A stretch of 64,000 bases of DNA from UBA8752 sp002336475 (GTDB taxonomy: Bacteria > Bacteroidota > Bacteroidia > Flavobacteriales_D > Sanyastnellaceae). Numbering within the stretch: position 1 is the stretch's first letter; each line of letters starts with the position of its first letter. The notes beneath the pieces were generated by a model that did not search any database, was not told the DNA's origin, and saw nothing but the letters and a program-made list of their open reading frames with translations. The translations under genes were made by a program, and so were the position numbers. This document shows positions 17,974-26,941 of the stretch, piece after piece. Location of the stretch: the NCBI GenBank assembly GCA_943846755.1, contig OX044365.1, positions 186,001 through 250,000 of the forward strand. The letters are read 5' to 3'.

Positions 17974-20079
17974 ATGGATACAGACCGTGGTTTGGCTCTG
18001 CCCAGATTGTCCGAACTTGGGGTCATGACCGGAACCGCTCCACGCCATCCGAAGTACCCCCATTTGTTGCAGCCGCTGGAGGTGGCAGGCATGACCATGC
18101 CCAACCGCTCCATCATGGGCTCCATGCACATGGGGCTCGAGGAAGAACAGGGCGGCTTCACCAAGCTCGCGAAGTTCTATGCCGAGCGGGCCGAGGGTGG
18201 CGCTGGGCTCATCGTCACAGGCGGCATCAGCCCCAACCGCGCAGGCAAGCTCGCTCCCCATGGAGCAGCCCTTATGCGTTCCAGCCAGAGCGCCAAGCAC
18301 CGGGAGGTGACCGATGCTGTGCACGCAGCCGATGGCCGCATTGCCCTGCAGATTCTGCACGGCGGGCGCTACAGCTACCATCCTTTCTGCGTCGCACCCT
18401 CCAAGGGCAAGGCGCCCATCAGCAAGTTCAGCCCGTGGGCGCTCAGTGGAAGGGGCGTGGAACGGACCATCCGTGCCTACGTACGCTGCGCCGTGCTGGC
18501 GCGTGAAGCTGGCTACGATGGCGTCGAGATCATGGGCTCCGAAGGCTACCTGATCAACCAATTCCTGGTGCGCCGAACCAACCACAGGACGGATGCCTGG
18601 GGCGGCGATTTTGCCAACCGCGTGCGCTTCCCTGAGGAGATCGTCTCCCGCATCCGACAGGCCTGCGGGCCCGACTTCGCCATCATGTACCGCCTGAGCA
18701 TGCTCGACCTCGTAGAGGAGGGCAATGGCTGGGGCGAGGTGGTGGAACAGGCCCAAATCATTGAGGCCGCTGGTGCCGACATCATCAACACGGGCATCGG
18801 TTGGCACGAGGCCCGCATCCCCACGATCGCCGCCATGGTGCCGCGCGCGGGTTTTGCCTGGGTGACCAAGAAGCTCATGGGCCAGGTTGGCGTTCCGCTG
18901 GTGACCACCAACCGCATCAACATGCCGGAGGTGGCCGAACAGGTGCTGGCCGACGGCTGTGCCGACCTCGTCTCCATGGCCCGCCCTTGGCTGGCCGACG
19001 GCGACATCATCGCCAAGGCCATCGAAGGCAGAGAAGGCGAGATCAACACCTGCATCGCATGCAACCAGGCGTGCCTGGATCGCACCTTCAAGGGCCAAGT
19101 GGCGGGCTGCGTGGTCAACCCGCGCGCCGGCCGCGAAACCGAATTCACCAAGGCGGCTCCACAAGGCCTCGAAGGCCGCTACGCGGTGGTTGGTGGCGGC
19201 CCAGCGGGCATGTCCACGGCGTTGGAGCTGGCCAAGCGCGGTGCAACGGTGGACCTTTACGAAGCCCAAGAAAAACTCGGTGGCCAATTCCTGCTCGCCC
19301 ACCAAATCCCGGGCAAAGAAGAATTTGCCGAGACCCTGCGCTACTACCAGCACGAGCTGGATCGCCACGGCGTCCGAATTCACCTTGGGACCCGCTTTGA
19401 GTCCACCGATGTGGGCGCGGCCCAAGACAAGGGCGACCCGTTCAAAGCCGTGGCATGGTGCGCTGGCATTCGGCCCCGCGTACCCAGCATCCCCGGCAAT
19501 GACCTGCCGATTGCGGTGCCTTATGACAAGGTCCTGACGGGCGAAGTGGAGGTGGGCCAGCGCGTGGCCCTCATCGGGGCTGGCGGCATTGGATTCGACG
19601 TGGCCGACTTCCTTTCGCATCCCCACGGTGAGGAGACGGTTGACGGCTTCCGCAAGAGTTGGGGCATCGACGGCACCCTCGAACACGACGGCGGCCTCAT
19701 TGAGCCTCAGCGCCCGGACAACGGCCGCACCCTGTATTTGCTTCAGCGCAAGGAAGGCAAGCCCGGAAAAGGCCTCGGCAAGACCACCGGTTGGATACAC
19801 CGCCTTACGCTCCGCTTCCGTGGCGTCAAAGCCATCCCCGGCGTCACCTACAAGGCCATCGAGCCCACGGGACTCCGCATCGAAGTGGGCGACAAGGAGC
19901 AGTTCCTCGAACTCGACAATGTGGTCTTCTGTTCGGGCCAACTCTCCAACAACGAACCGGTAGAAGCCCTCGAGACCACCGGCATTCCCGTCTCGGTCAT
20001 TGGCGGTGCCAAGGTGGCCTACGGCATCGACGCCGAACGCGCCATCCGCGAAGGCTTCGAATGGGCCCGCTCTTTATGA
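17974..20079 (+). CDS. fadH: 2,4-dienoyl-CoA reductase (NADPH), FadH type
   Basis: This is the bacterial FMN/FAD/4Fe-4S enzyme that reduces 2,4-dienoyl-CoA during beta-oxidation of unsaturated fatty acids. The N-terminal OYE-like TIM barrel shows LQPLEVAGMTMPNRSIMGSM, LQILHGGRYSY, GYDGVEIMGSEGYLINQFL (catalytic Tyr) and NTGIGWHEARIPTIA (catalytic His). The iron-sulfur cluster motif CIACNQACLDRTFKGQVAGC has the CxxCxxxC-x11-C spacing. The C-terminal half has the dinucleotide folds YAVVGGGPAGMSTALELA and VALIGAGGIGFDVADFL. Length (701 from 17974; 684 from the alternative ATG 18025) is close to the usual 670. Hand counts of two 60-base lines gave 35 and 43 G+C (58% and 72%), at or above the neighbouring genes (about 50-57%). 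A long antisense open frame covers it but is only a by-product of this GC bias. Confidence 0.95.
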   Translation: MDTDRGLALPRLSELGVMTGTAPRHPKYPHLLQPLEVAGMTMPNRSIMGSMHMGLEEEQGGFTKLAKFYAERAEGGAGLIVTGGISPNRAGKLAPHGAALMRSSQSAKHREVTDAVHAADGRIALQILHGGRYSYHPFCVAPSKGKAPISKFSPWALSGRGVERTIRAYVRCAVLAREAGYDGVEIMGSEGYLINQFLVRRTNHRTDAWGGDFANRVRFPEEIVSRIRQACGPDFAIMYRLSMLDLVEEGNGWGEVVEQAQIIEAAGADIINTGIGWHEARIPTIAAMVPRAGFAWVTKKLMGQVGVPLVTTNRINMPEVAEQVLADGCADLVSMARPWLADGDIIAKAIEGREGEINTCIACNQACLDRTFKGQVAGCVVNPRAGRETEFTKAAPQGLEGRYAVVGGGPAGMSTALELAKRGATVDLYEAQEKLGGQFLLAHQIPGKEEFAETLRYYQHELDRHGVRIHLGTRFESTDVGAAQDKGDPFKAVAWCAGIRPRVPSIPGNDLPIAVPYDKVLTGEVEVGQRVALIGAGGIGFDVADFLSHPHGEETVDGFRKSWGIDGTLEHDGGLIEPQRPDNGRTLYLLQRKEGKPGKGLGKTTGWIHRLTLRFRGVKAIPGVTYKAIEPTGLRIEVGDKEQFLELDNVVFCSGQLSNNEPVEALETTGIPVSVIGGAKVAYGIDAERAIREGFEWARSL

Positions 20080-20201
20080 GACGTCAGAATACAACTCAAG
20101 TGCACAGTAGCACTAGAAAATAAAGCGGTCGTGGAGAGGTGCTCCTTTCACTTCAAAGTTTGAGGGAAGAACCGAGCCTCACAGCTGTTTTTTTTTTCAG
20201 A

Positions 20202-21434
20202 CTACTCACCAACTGGAAACGTTCGCTTCAAATAGGGGTAGTTGAGCTTATCGATGAGTGTCAGCATCAGCACTTGCTCTCTTTTGGGATCGGATGTGAT
20301 TGGCAAACGCAATCGACGCCAGATCAACTCCACCATCTCGCGATAAGCGGGGTAGACTTGGCTCAATTTGAATTTACGCTCAATGGAGCGTGCCAGTTCA
20401 TGGTTGTTTTGTTCGAGTGAAAGGGCCAGGTCAGTCAGGAGATTCAACTGCACATGGTGTTGCTCGAAGTGAGCGAGGTTTTTCAGTTGAAACGTCCACT
20501 GGTTCAGATGCTCGAGTAGCTCAACATCCTCTGTCAACAGTCCGAACAGGTGGATTTCGTGTACCCATGTCAAAGGCAAAGGGTGGTCTTCTGGGGAAGA
20601 AGCCTTCGAATGGAGTTCAGCCCACAGGGTGTCAAAATCCGTCCTCCCCGTCATCCAAGCCACCGAAAACAGTCGGCTGCGTAGAATGGGATGCAGTTTT
20701 TGCACCCCGTCATCCCATGAAACAGGGACTATCGGCGCGTCGTTTAGGAATTGGCGGAAAGCGAGAATGCATCTGCTAAACAGGTGCACTCCTGTGTTGG
20801 TGGTGATGGTCGACAGGCGTTCGGTCCATCGGCCATAGTATCCATTCAAGTGGCTGTAATCCACATGGGTGAGATAGACGAAGTTCAGGAAAGAGGGCAC
20901 TTCGAGAAGTGGGGTTCCCACATCCGGGTGGCTGCGGAAGAGCAAGCCGAGGGATACGCCCAGGTGCAGTTGATGAGAGTATTCCCAAGCTTGGATTTGG
21001 AGCGAAGAAGATTCAAACAGTCGCTTCAGATCGTCGCTTCGGTTTTCTAGAATGAGTTCTCTGCACAGGCGAACCAGGAGATCCATCCTTTGGGCATGCG
21101 CTGGGGTGGATTGAATGGTGAGGAATACCTCTTCAAGCTGGCCCTCGGCCAAGAGTTGGTAGATGTCTTCGGAAGCTTTCCAACTTGCGAGATTTCGAGC
21201 GGAGCTGCAGTAGTCCTGAAAGCTGTAGAACCCGCAGTACAAGGCCAAAGTATCCAAGGTATGCGCGCGTGGCGTGACCATGGGGGCAAGGCCATAGATC
21301 CTCCTGAGGGTATTGTAGCTGATGAAGATGTCTGTGGACTCCAAGATGAGTTCAGAGAGCATCACACATTCCCGCTTGCTGGAGATGGTGAATCCCGCTT
21401 GGTCGCGCACCGATTGAAGCAGCATTTTCAGCAT
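20202..21434 (-). CDS. Putative regulator with N-terminal HTH-like domain and helical C-terminal region
   Basis: The first 70 residues (CVMLSELILESTDIFISYNT, then LRRIYGL and TLDTLALYCGFYSFQDYC) match a helical DNA-binding-like module that recurs at the N-terminus of many uncharacterised Bacteroidota proteins. The remaining 340 residues are all-helical and leucine/histidine-rich, resembling degenerate TPR or HEAT-type repeats, without membrane segments. It may be a cytosolic transcription factor that senses a ligand or protein through the helical region; this is inference from the layout. Start ATG 21434 (or ATG 21425) is 6 bp from a pair of 9-bp direct repeats that could be its own operator. 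It stands alone, convergent with fadH and divergent from the FISUMP gene. Confidence 0.7.
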   Translation of the reverse strand: MLKMLLQSVRDQAGFTISSKRECVMLSELILESTDIFISYNTLRRIYGLAPMVTPRAHTLDTLALYCGFYSFQDYCSSARNLASWKASEDIYQLLAEGQLEEVFLTIQSTPAHAQRMDLLVRLCRELILENRSDDLKRLFESSSLQIQAWEYSHQLHLGVSLGLLFRSHPDVGTPLLEVPSFLNFVYLTHVDYSHLNGYYGRWTERLSTITTNTGVHLFSRCILAFRQFLNDAPIVPVSWDDGVQKLHPILRSRLFSVAWMTGRTDFDTLWAELHSKASSPEDHPLPLTWVHEIHLFGLLTEDVELLEHLNQWTFQLKNLAHFEQHHVQLNLLTDLALSLEQNNHELARSIERKFKLSQVYPAYREMVELIWRRLRLPITSDPKREQVLMLTLIDKLNYPYLKRTFPVGE

Positions 21435-21440
21435 GCTTAA

Positions 21441-21460
21441 ATGTACCCGTTATGTACCCG
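21441..21460 (-). promoter_or_regulatory. Direct repeat CGGGTACAT x2, candidate operator
   Basis: On the minus strand CGGGTACAT occurs twice with an AA spacer, so the copies are 11 bp apart, one helical turn. They lie 7-26 bp upstream of the regulator's ATG and downstream of a near -7 box (AACATTTG, 21464-21471). Position and period fit an autoregulatory binding site; this is inference. Confidence 0.4.
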
Positions 21461-21747
21461 ATGTCAAATGTTTCCAAGTAATCTTGCTCACGTTATCGTT
21501 GGGACGTTGTGCAATCACCGGCTCAACGTAACAGCGGTCCTTCTTTTCTACAATCTGCCGCTTAAACGCCCTCGGCAATGCAGCGTATACATTGCCGATG
21601 CGCATGTTTTTTTTTATTCGGTTTTTTAGGCTGAATCGGTTTGGTTCCTGCTTTTAGGAATCAATCTGTTGAGGCCTCCGGCAACGATGACAGCCATCAC
21701 AATGTTTGGCCCATCATTCCGTCTCAGTTTACTCTTTTACTTGTCTC
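21461..21747. other. Non-coding spacer with inverted repeat and T tracts
   Basis: The gap between the regulator and the FISUMP gene is AT-richer than its surroundings. It contains a perfect 8-bp inverted repeat CGGCAATG / CATTGCCG (21573-21580 and 21590-21597, 9-bp spacer) and a run of nine T at 21607-21615. The hairpin is 9 bases from the T run, so it is a poor intrinsic terminator and may instead be a protein-binding palindrome. No open frame here looks like a gene, and no exact TAnnTTTG box was found before ATG 21748. Confidence 0.4.
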
Positions 21748-24700
21748 ATGCGTTTTTCTTTCGTTCTGTTCTTCTCTTTCTGCGCCCTCTGTTTGAGTTT
21801 CAACTCAACTGCACAAAACGAGTCTTCATTACTCACTGTGTCGGCCCATGGGTTGGCATTGGGTCAGGTTGCAGCAATTGGTGGCTGTACTTATGCCATT
21901 GCATGCAATTATGACCCTGAAGCAACTGAGGATGATGGTTCGTGCGAATTCCAAACTTGTGGAGGGTGCACCATTGAGGCGGCAGCCAACTTCGATGCAT
22001 CTGCCCTCATTGATGACGGCAGCTGTATCCTGTTGGGCTGTACGAACCCCATGTCCGCCAATTACAATCCTTACGCCAATTCACCGGATGGATCTTGTAT
22101 CAGTGCTTTTGCCGGTTGCGCGGGTGACTTGAATTTCGACGGGTTGGTGACTGCATCTGACCTGCTAATCTTGCTTCAGAATTTTGGGGCGGTGTGCGAA
22201 GAAGAGAATCCTGATTGCACATCCCCCACATATTTCGGATACAATTATGATGTGACCCAGATAGGTGAGCAGTGCTGGTTTGCAGAAAATTTGCGCTCCA
22301 CGCAATACGCCAATGGTGACTTTATCGGTCAGGCCGAGGCAGATGCCGATTGGTCGAATGCCAATCAGAGCAATGCTGGGGCGTGGTCACATCCGAATGG
22401 TGACCCTGCCAATTCGGAGTTGTATGGTCACCTGTACAATGGTTGGACAGTGAACGATGAGCGGGGCATGTGTCCGGTCGGATGGCGCGTTCCGACCGAT
22501 GATGACTTTGCAGAACTGGAGCAGTCCGCTGGGATGCCCTATGAGGTGACGCAGGAGACTGGATGGCGCGGCAATTCAGAGGGCCTCAAGCTGAAGGCCG
22601 CCCCAGACAGCCCAACTCCGTGGGATGGTCTGGATACATTCGGTTATAAATGGGTCGCCGGCGGCTGGCGTCATGTATCAGGCTTGTATGGATACACAGA
22701 TGGTTTGGGACTGTTGTGGTTCCAAGGAGAAGACGAAAACAATGACGAAGTCCTGGGAATCAGGCAGGCTGGATCCAACGAAGATGGCCTTTTGCGCAGC
22801 TTTGGGGGGAACATAGGCGATGGAAGGGGGATGCGCTGCGTTCGCGTAATGGAGGAAGACCCCATTCAAGGGTGCACCAACCCCTTGTTCGGGGAGTTCA
22901 ATCCCTTGGCCACGGTGGACGACGGGTCGTGTTTCACGCCTGTAGCTGTCGATTGCACTTGCGAGTCACCCACCATGGACGGTTACACCTACGACGTGGT
23001 CCAAATCGGCGACCAATGCTGGTTTGCCGAAAACTTGCGTACGACCGTTTATGAAAACGGAGATAGCATTCCCAATGTGGAGCCTCAGGATGAATGGCTC
23101 TCGTTGGAGCAAACTGAGACGGGGGCATGGGCATCTCCATACGGTGACCCCGCTAATCAGGCTGTTCATGGACTGCAGTACAATTTTTATGCAGTGAGAG
23201 ACGGGCGCGATCTGTGTCCTGAAGGTTGGGTGGTTCCATCTGATGAGGATTGGGGGGCTTTGGAGCTATACATGGGGATTCCTGAAGCAGAGGTGTATAC
23301 CTCGGGATTTAGAGGCGTCAACCAAGGGAGTCAGCTCAAGGCAAGTCCCGAGCACCCTAACGCGCCTTGGGATGGCATTGACAGCTTGGGAATGACCATG
23401 CTGGCGAGTGGCCATCGCACAGGTAGCGGAGGTTGGCACGGCCCCGGCCTCGGTCTGTATTGGGCCTCTGATCCCTGGAGCACAGTGTACGGGACCTATC
23501 GGTCGCTGTACACTGGCAATCCGGAGATCCGTAGAGCGAGTACAGAAAACTTCGCGAGTGGTTCGATCCGTTGCGTCCAAGAGAACGACGGCTGCTACGA
23601 CCCCGATGGTGACGGCATATGCCCTGAAGATGAGATCGGTGGCTGCACGGACCCAGAGGCCGAAAATTTCGATCAGATCGCGACGGAAGATGATGGTTCA
23701 TGCATGTTGAACACTTGCGAGTCACCCACCATGGACGGTTACACCTACGACGTGGTCCAAATCGGCGACCAATGCTGGTTTGCCGAAAACTTGCGTACGA
23801 CCGTTTATGAAAACGGAGATAGCATTCCCAATGTGGAGCCTCAGGATGAATGGCTCTCGTTGGAGCAAACTGAGACGGGGGCATGGGCATCTCCATACGG
23901 TGACCCCGCTAATCAGGCTGTTCATGGACTGCAGTACAATTTTTATGCAGTGAGAGACGGGCGCGATCTGTGTCCTGAAGGTTGGGTGGTTCCATCTGAT
24001 GAGGATTGGGGGGCTTTGGAGCTATACATGGGGATTCCTGAAGCAGAGGTGTATACCTCGGGATTTAGAGGCGTCAACCAAGGGAGTCAGCTCAAGGCAA
24101 GTCCCGAGCACCCTAACGCGCCTTGGGATGGCATTGACAGCTTGGGAATGACCATGCTGGCGAGTGGCCATCGCACAGGTAGCGGAGGTTGGCACGGCCC
24201 CGGCCTCGGTCTGTATTGGGCCTCTGATCCCTGGAGCACAGTGTACGGGACCTATCGGTCGCTGTACACTGGCAATCCGGAGATCCGTAGAGCGAGTACA
24301 GAAAACTTCGCGAGTGGTTCGATCCGTTGCGTCCAAGAGAACGACGGCTGCTACGACCCCGATGGTGACGGCATATGCCCTGAAGATGAGATCGGTGGCT
24401 GCACGGACCCAGAGGCCGAAAATTTCGATCAGATCGCGACGGAAGATGATGGTTCATGCATGTTGAACACTTGCGAGTCACCCACCATGGACGGTTACAC
24501 TTATGACGTCATGCAGTTTGGGGACTTGTGCTGGTTCACTGAGAATCTGCGCACTTCCATCTATGCCAATGGGGAGACCATCGAATCGGGAGATTGGTCC
24601 AGTGAGAGTCCCCAAGTGGGGGTCTATGGCGAGGCCAACAATTGCAACAGCTGCAGCGGAACCAACTACTGCACCGCACCCACCGAGACCGTCATTGCGG

Positions 24701-26798
24701 AGTACGGCAAACTGTACAACTGGTTCGCTGTCGATGACTACAGGGGGCTGTGTCCCACGGGCTGGGAAGTGCCTTCTGCGGTCCAATGGGCGAGCCTCAA
24801 AGACGAGATTGGCAATGACGCGTCCAATTGGCTGATTCCCGAGGGATGGAACAACGCCTGCTTAAATGTCCCCGCAGGAACCGACCTCGGGTTCATGTCT
24901 AAGCCTGCCGGCAGGAGGACCAGCGGCGGCGCGGACTTTGATGAAGGCCAGGAGGCCAGTTGGTGGACGAAAAACCTCAATCCGTTCTTCTCCAACCAAG
25001 CTTTCTTCGTTCAAATCCATGAGGTCGAGCCTTCTGCTGGATTGACACTGAGTGGCTTCGATTCCATTGACAATGTCACCGGCCAAAGCAGGGGTGTTAA
25101 AACGGGCCATTCCGTGCGTTGCGTGCGCACCGCCACAGCTGTGCTGGGCTGCACGGACCCCGACGCCTGCAATTTCAATGCAACAGCAATCGAAGACGAT
25201 TGCAGTTGTCTGTACGAAGACACTTGTGGCGAATGCGGAGGCGATGGCTCTGCATGCGGGACATGCATTGACACCACAATGATAGATGAAGCTGCCTGTG
25301 CATCGACATTCTGTGAACTCGATTATGTATGCGGATGTGATGGCAACACTTATGATAATGAATACTGCGCGCAGATTTGTGGCGGATTGTCATCGTGGAC
25401 GCAGGGGCCATGCCACTCCATTATTATTGAATGCGCGGACGGATGCGAAAACAGCGGTTGTACAGACCCAGTGGCGTGCAACTATGACCCCAATGCAACA
25501 GGTGAAGAGGATGGATATTGTGCGTACTATCAGCAAGCAGGTTGTCTTGATTTGGATGGGGATGGGGTGTACAGTACTCCCAATTTTGCCTGCTATTGTG
25601 GAACGGAGTCTTGTCCTTTCATTTTTTGGCCCTCTTGCGAGGAAGAAGGGTGCGATGACCCAAGCGCTTTAAATTGGGACGATGAGTGCAATGGCCCATG
25701 TCTGTACGAGACTGTTTGCACAGACCCTGACGCTTGCAATTTCAATCAGGCTACAACGATCTTAGGGGAGCCTTGCGAATACATTTCATGCCTCGACTGC
25801 TGGGACCCAAACGTGGATGTAGAACCGCCGACCTTTGCAGATCCCTGTGTTTTTGGAGACATCTTATGCGGAGAAGTATGCGTGACGGGTTGCATGGATC
25901 CTTTCGCATGCAACTATGACCCCAATGCCACTGAGCCTTCAGGAACGTGCTCCTACTATATGGAATTCGGATGCTACGACGTAGATGAGGATGGACTCGC
26001 AGGAGTGCCCAATTTCATCTGCTTCTGCAGCTCTGAAACTGATGATTGTCCAATAATTGACATTGTCCCTTACCCATGCGAAGACAACTGTGAGGATCCC
26101 TCTGCTTCTAACTTCAACGATCCCGCCAACGGAGAGTGTGAATATGGGAACGGGTGCGAGTCGCCTTCTATGGACGGCCACACCTACGACGTGGTGGAGA
26201 TTGGCGACCAGTGCTGGTTTGCGGAGAACCTGCGCACGACGGTGTACCGCAACGGCGATGCGATTCCTGCGGGCTTGACGGACGGCGAGTGGACGTCGAC
26301 CACTTCGGGCGCCACTGCGGTGTACGGCGAGGGCAGCAGCGTTGCTACAACTACAGTCCTGACATCGATGCCTGCGACGAGGCGCAGTCCTTGGCGGAGT
26401 ATGGCCGCTTGTACAATTGGTACGCGGTGGACGATGCGCGGGGCCTGTGTCCGAGCGGATGGCATGTCCCGACCGATGGAGAGTGGACGGATTTGGAGAA
26501 CTTCATCACTTCACAAGGCTTCAGCGGAACTGAGGGAACAGCTTTGAAGTCGACCTATGGATGGTACGATGGCGGCAACGGCACGGACGACTTTGGGTTT
26601 TCGGCCCTTCCGGGCGGCTACCGCGACTACTACGATGGCTACTTCGACTATGCCGGGACTACGGCTACTGGTGGAGTTCTTCGCCCAGTGGCGGCGATGC
26701 TTGGTACCGGAACTTGTACGAGCTAATCCAGTCATCTACCGGACTACAGCAATCCGCGGTACGGCTTCTCGGTCAGGTGTCTTAGGGATGCCGATTGA
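21748..26798 (+). pseudogene. Giant secreted FISUMP/MSP-repeat protein, last module broken by four 1-base deletions
   Basis: From ATG 21748 (signal peptide MRFSFVLFFSFCALCLSF, then NSTAQ) the intact frame runs to 26547. Order: GCTY..NYDPEATEDDGSC repeats; a dockerin-like loop DLNFDGLVTASDLLILLQNF; FISUMP module 1 (about 22240-22850); modules 2 and 3, identical copies in a tandem duplication; module 4 (24474-25127); a Kazal-like cysteine region (ELDYVCGCDGNTYDNEYC); more GCTDP..CNYDPNAT repeats; and module 5 (26155 on). FISUMP hallmarks are IGDQCWFAENLRT and CPEGWVVPSDEDW. Module 5 continues only if single bases are restored near 26340, 26662, 26724 and 26742; then it ends normally with GFSVRCLRDAD at 26798, the total being divisible by three (1684 aa). 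Between lesions the protein is well conserved without stops, so sequence error or very recent decay is likely. As read, translation stops at 26547 with a nonsense tail. Confidence 0.8.
22956..24500 (+). repeat. Exact 756-bp tandem duplication inside the FISUMP gene
   Basis: Unit 1 is 22956-23711 and unit 2 is 23712-24467, followed by 33 bp of a third start (24468-24500) before divergence. I found no difference between the units in the segments compared, and both encode the same 252 residues (one FISUMP module plus one GCTDPEAENF..DDGSC repeat). In-frame duplication of a whole module without silent changes indicates a very recent event. Confidence 0.9.
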
Positions 26799-26860
26799 GC
26801 GAAGCGAAGGAGGGTTGACACTTTGAAACTTTGGAGGCCGCAGGCCGACGGGGAGCACAT

Positions 26861-26889
26861 GCCGGATTTCGCGCCAAGCGAAATCCGGC
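26861..26889. terminator. Perfect 12-bp hairpin between convergent genes, probable bidirectional terminator
   Basis: GCCGGATTTCGC (26861-26872), loop GCCAA, and GCGAAATCCGGC (26878-26889) form a perfect stem between the FISUMP gene end and the GH109 gene end. No T run follows on either strand, so it may act with Rho or as a transcript-stabilising structure. Confidence 0.5.
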
Positions 26890-26941
26890 GGGCAAGAGTG
26901 GATGTTTGAAGTGGGCGAATTGCGGCGGGGCGCAAAGGGGG

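Noticed and set aside
17857..19941. 694-codon open frame on the minus strand
   Set aside because: It mirrors fadH, which has full catalytic and iron-sulfur motifs; the antisense frame is open only because of GC-rich third positions and is alanine/glycine/histidine-rich without a family pattern.
20080..20201. Possible intrinsic terminator before the T10 run at 20188-20197
   Set aside because: The only stem (GAGG..CTC with GAGCCTC) is bulged, has a loop of more than 30 bases and is not adjacent to the T run.
21706..21748. Longer start (TTG 21706) for the FISUMP protein
   Set aside because: ATG 21748 gives a standard signal peptide, whereas the extension adds 14 residues that would bury it.
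22956..24500. Possible insertion sequence or transposon behind the duplicated segment
   Set aside because: The units encode FISUMP modules in frame, have no terminal inverted repeats and contain no transposase.
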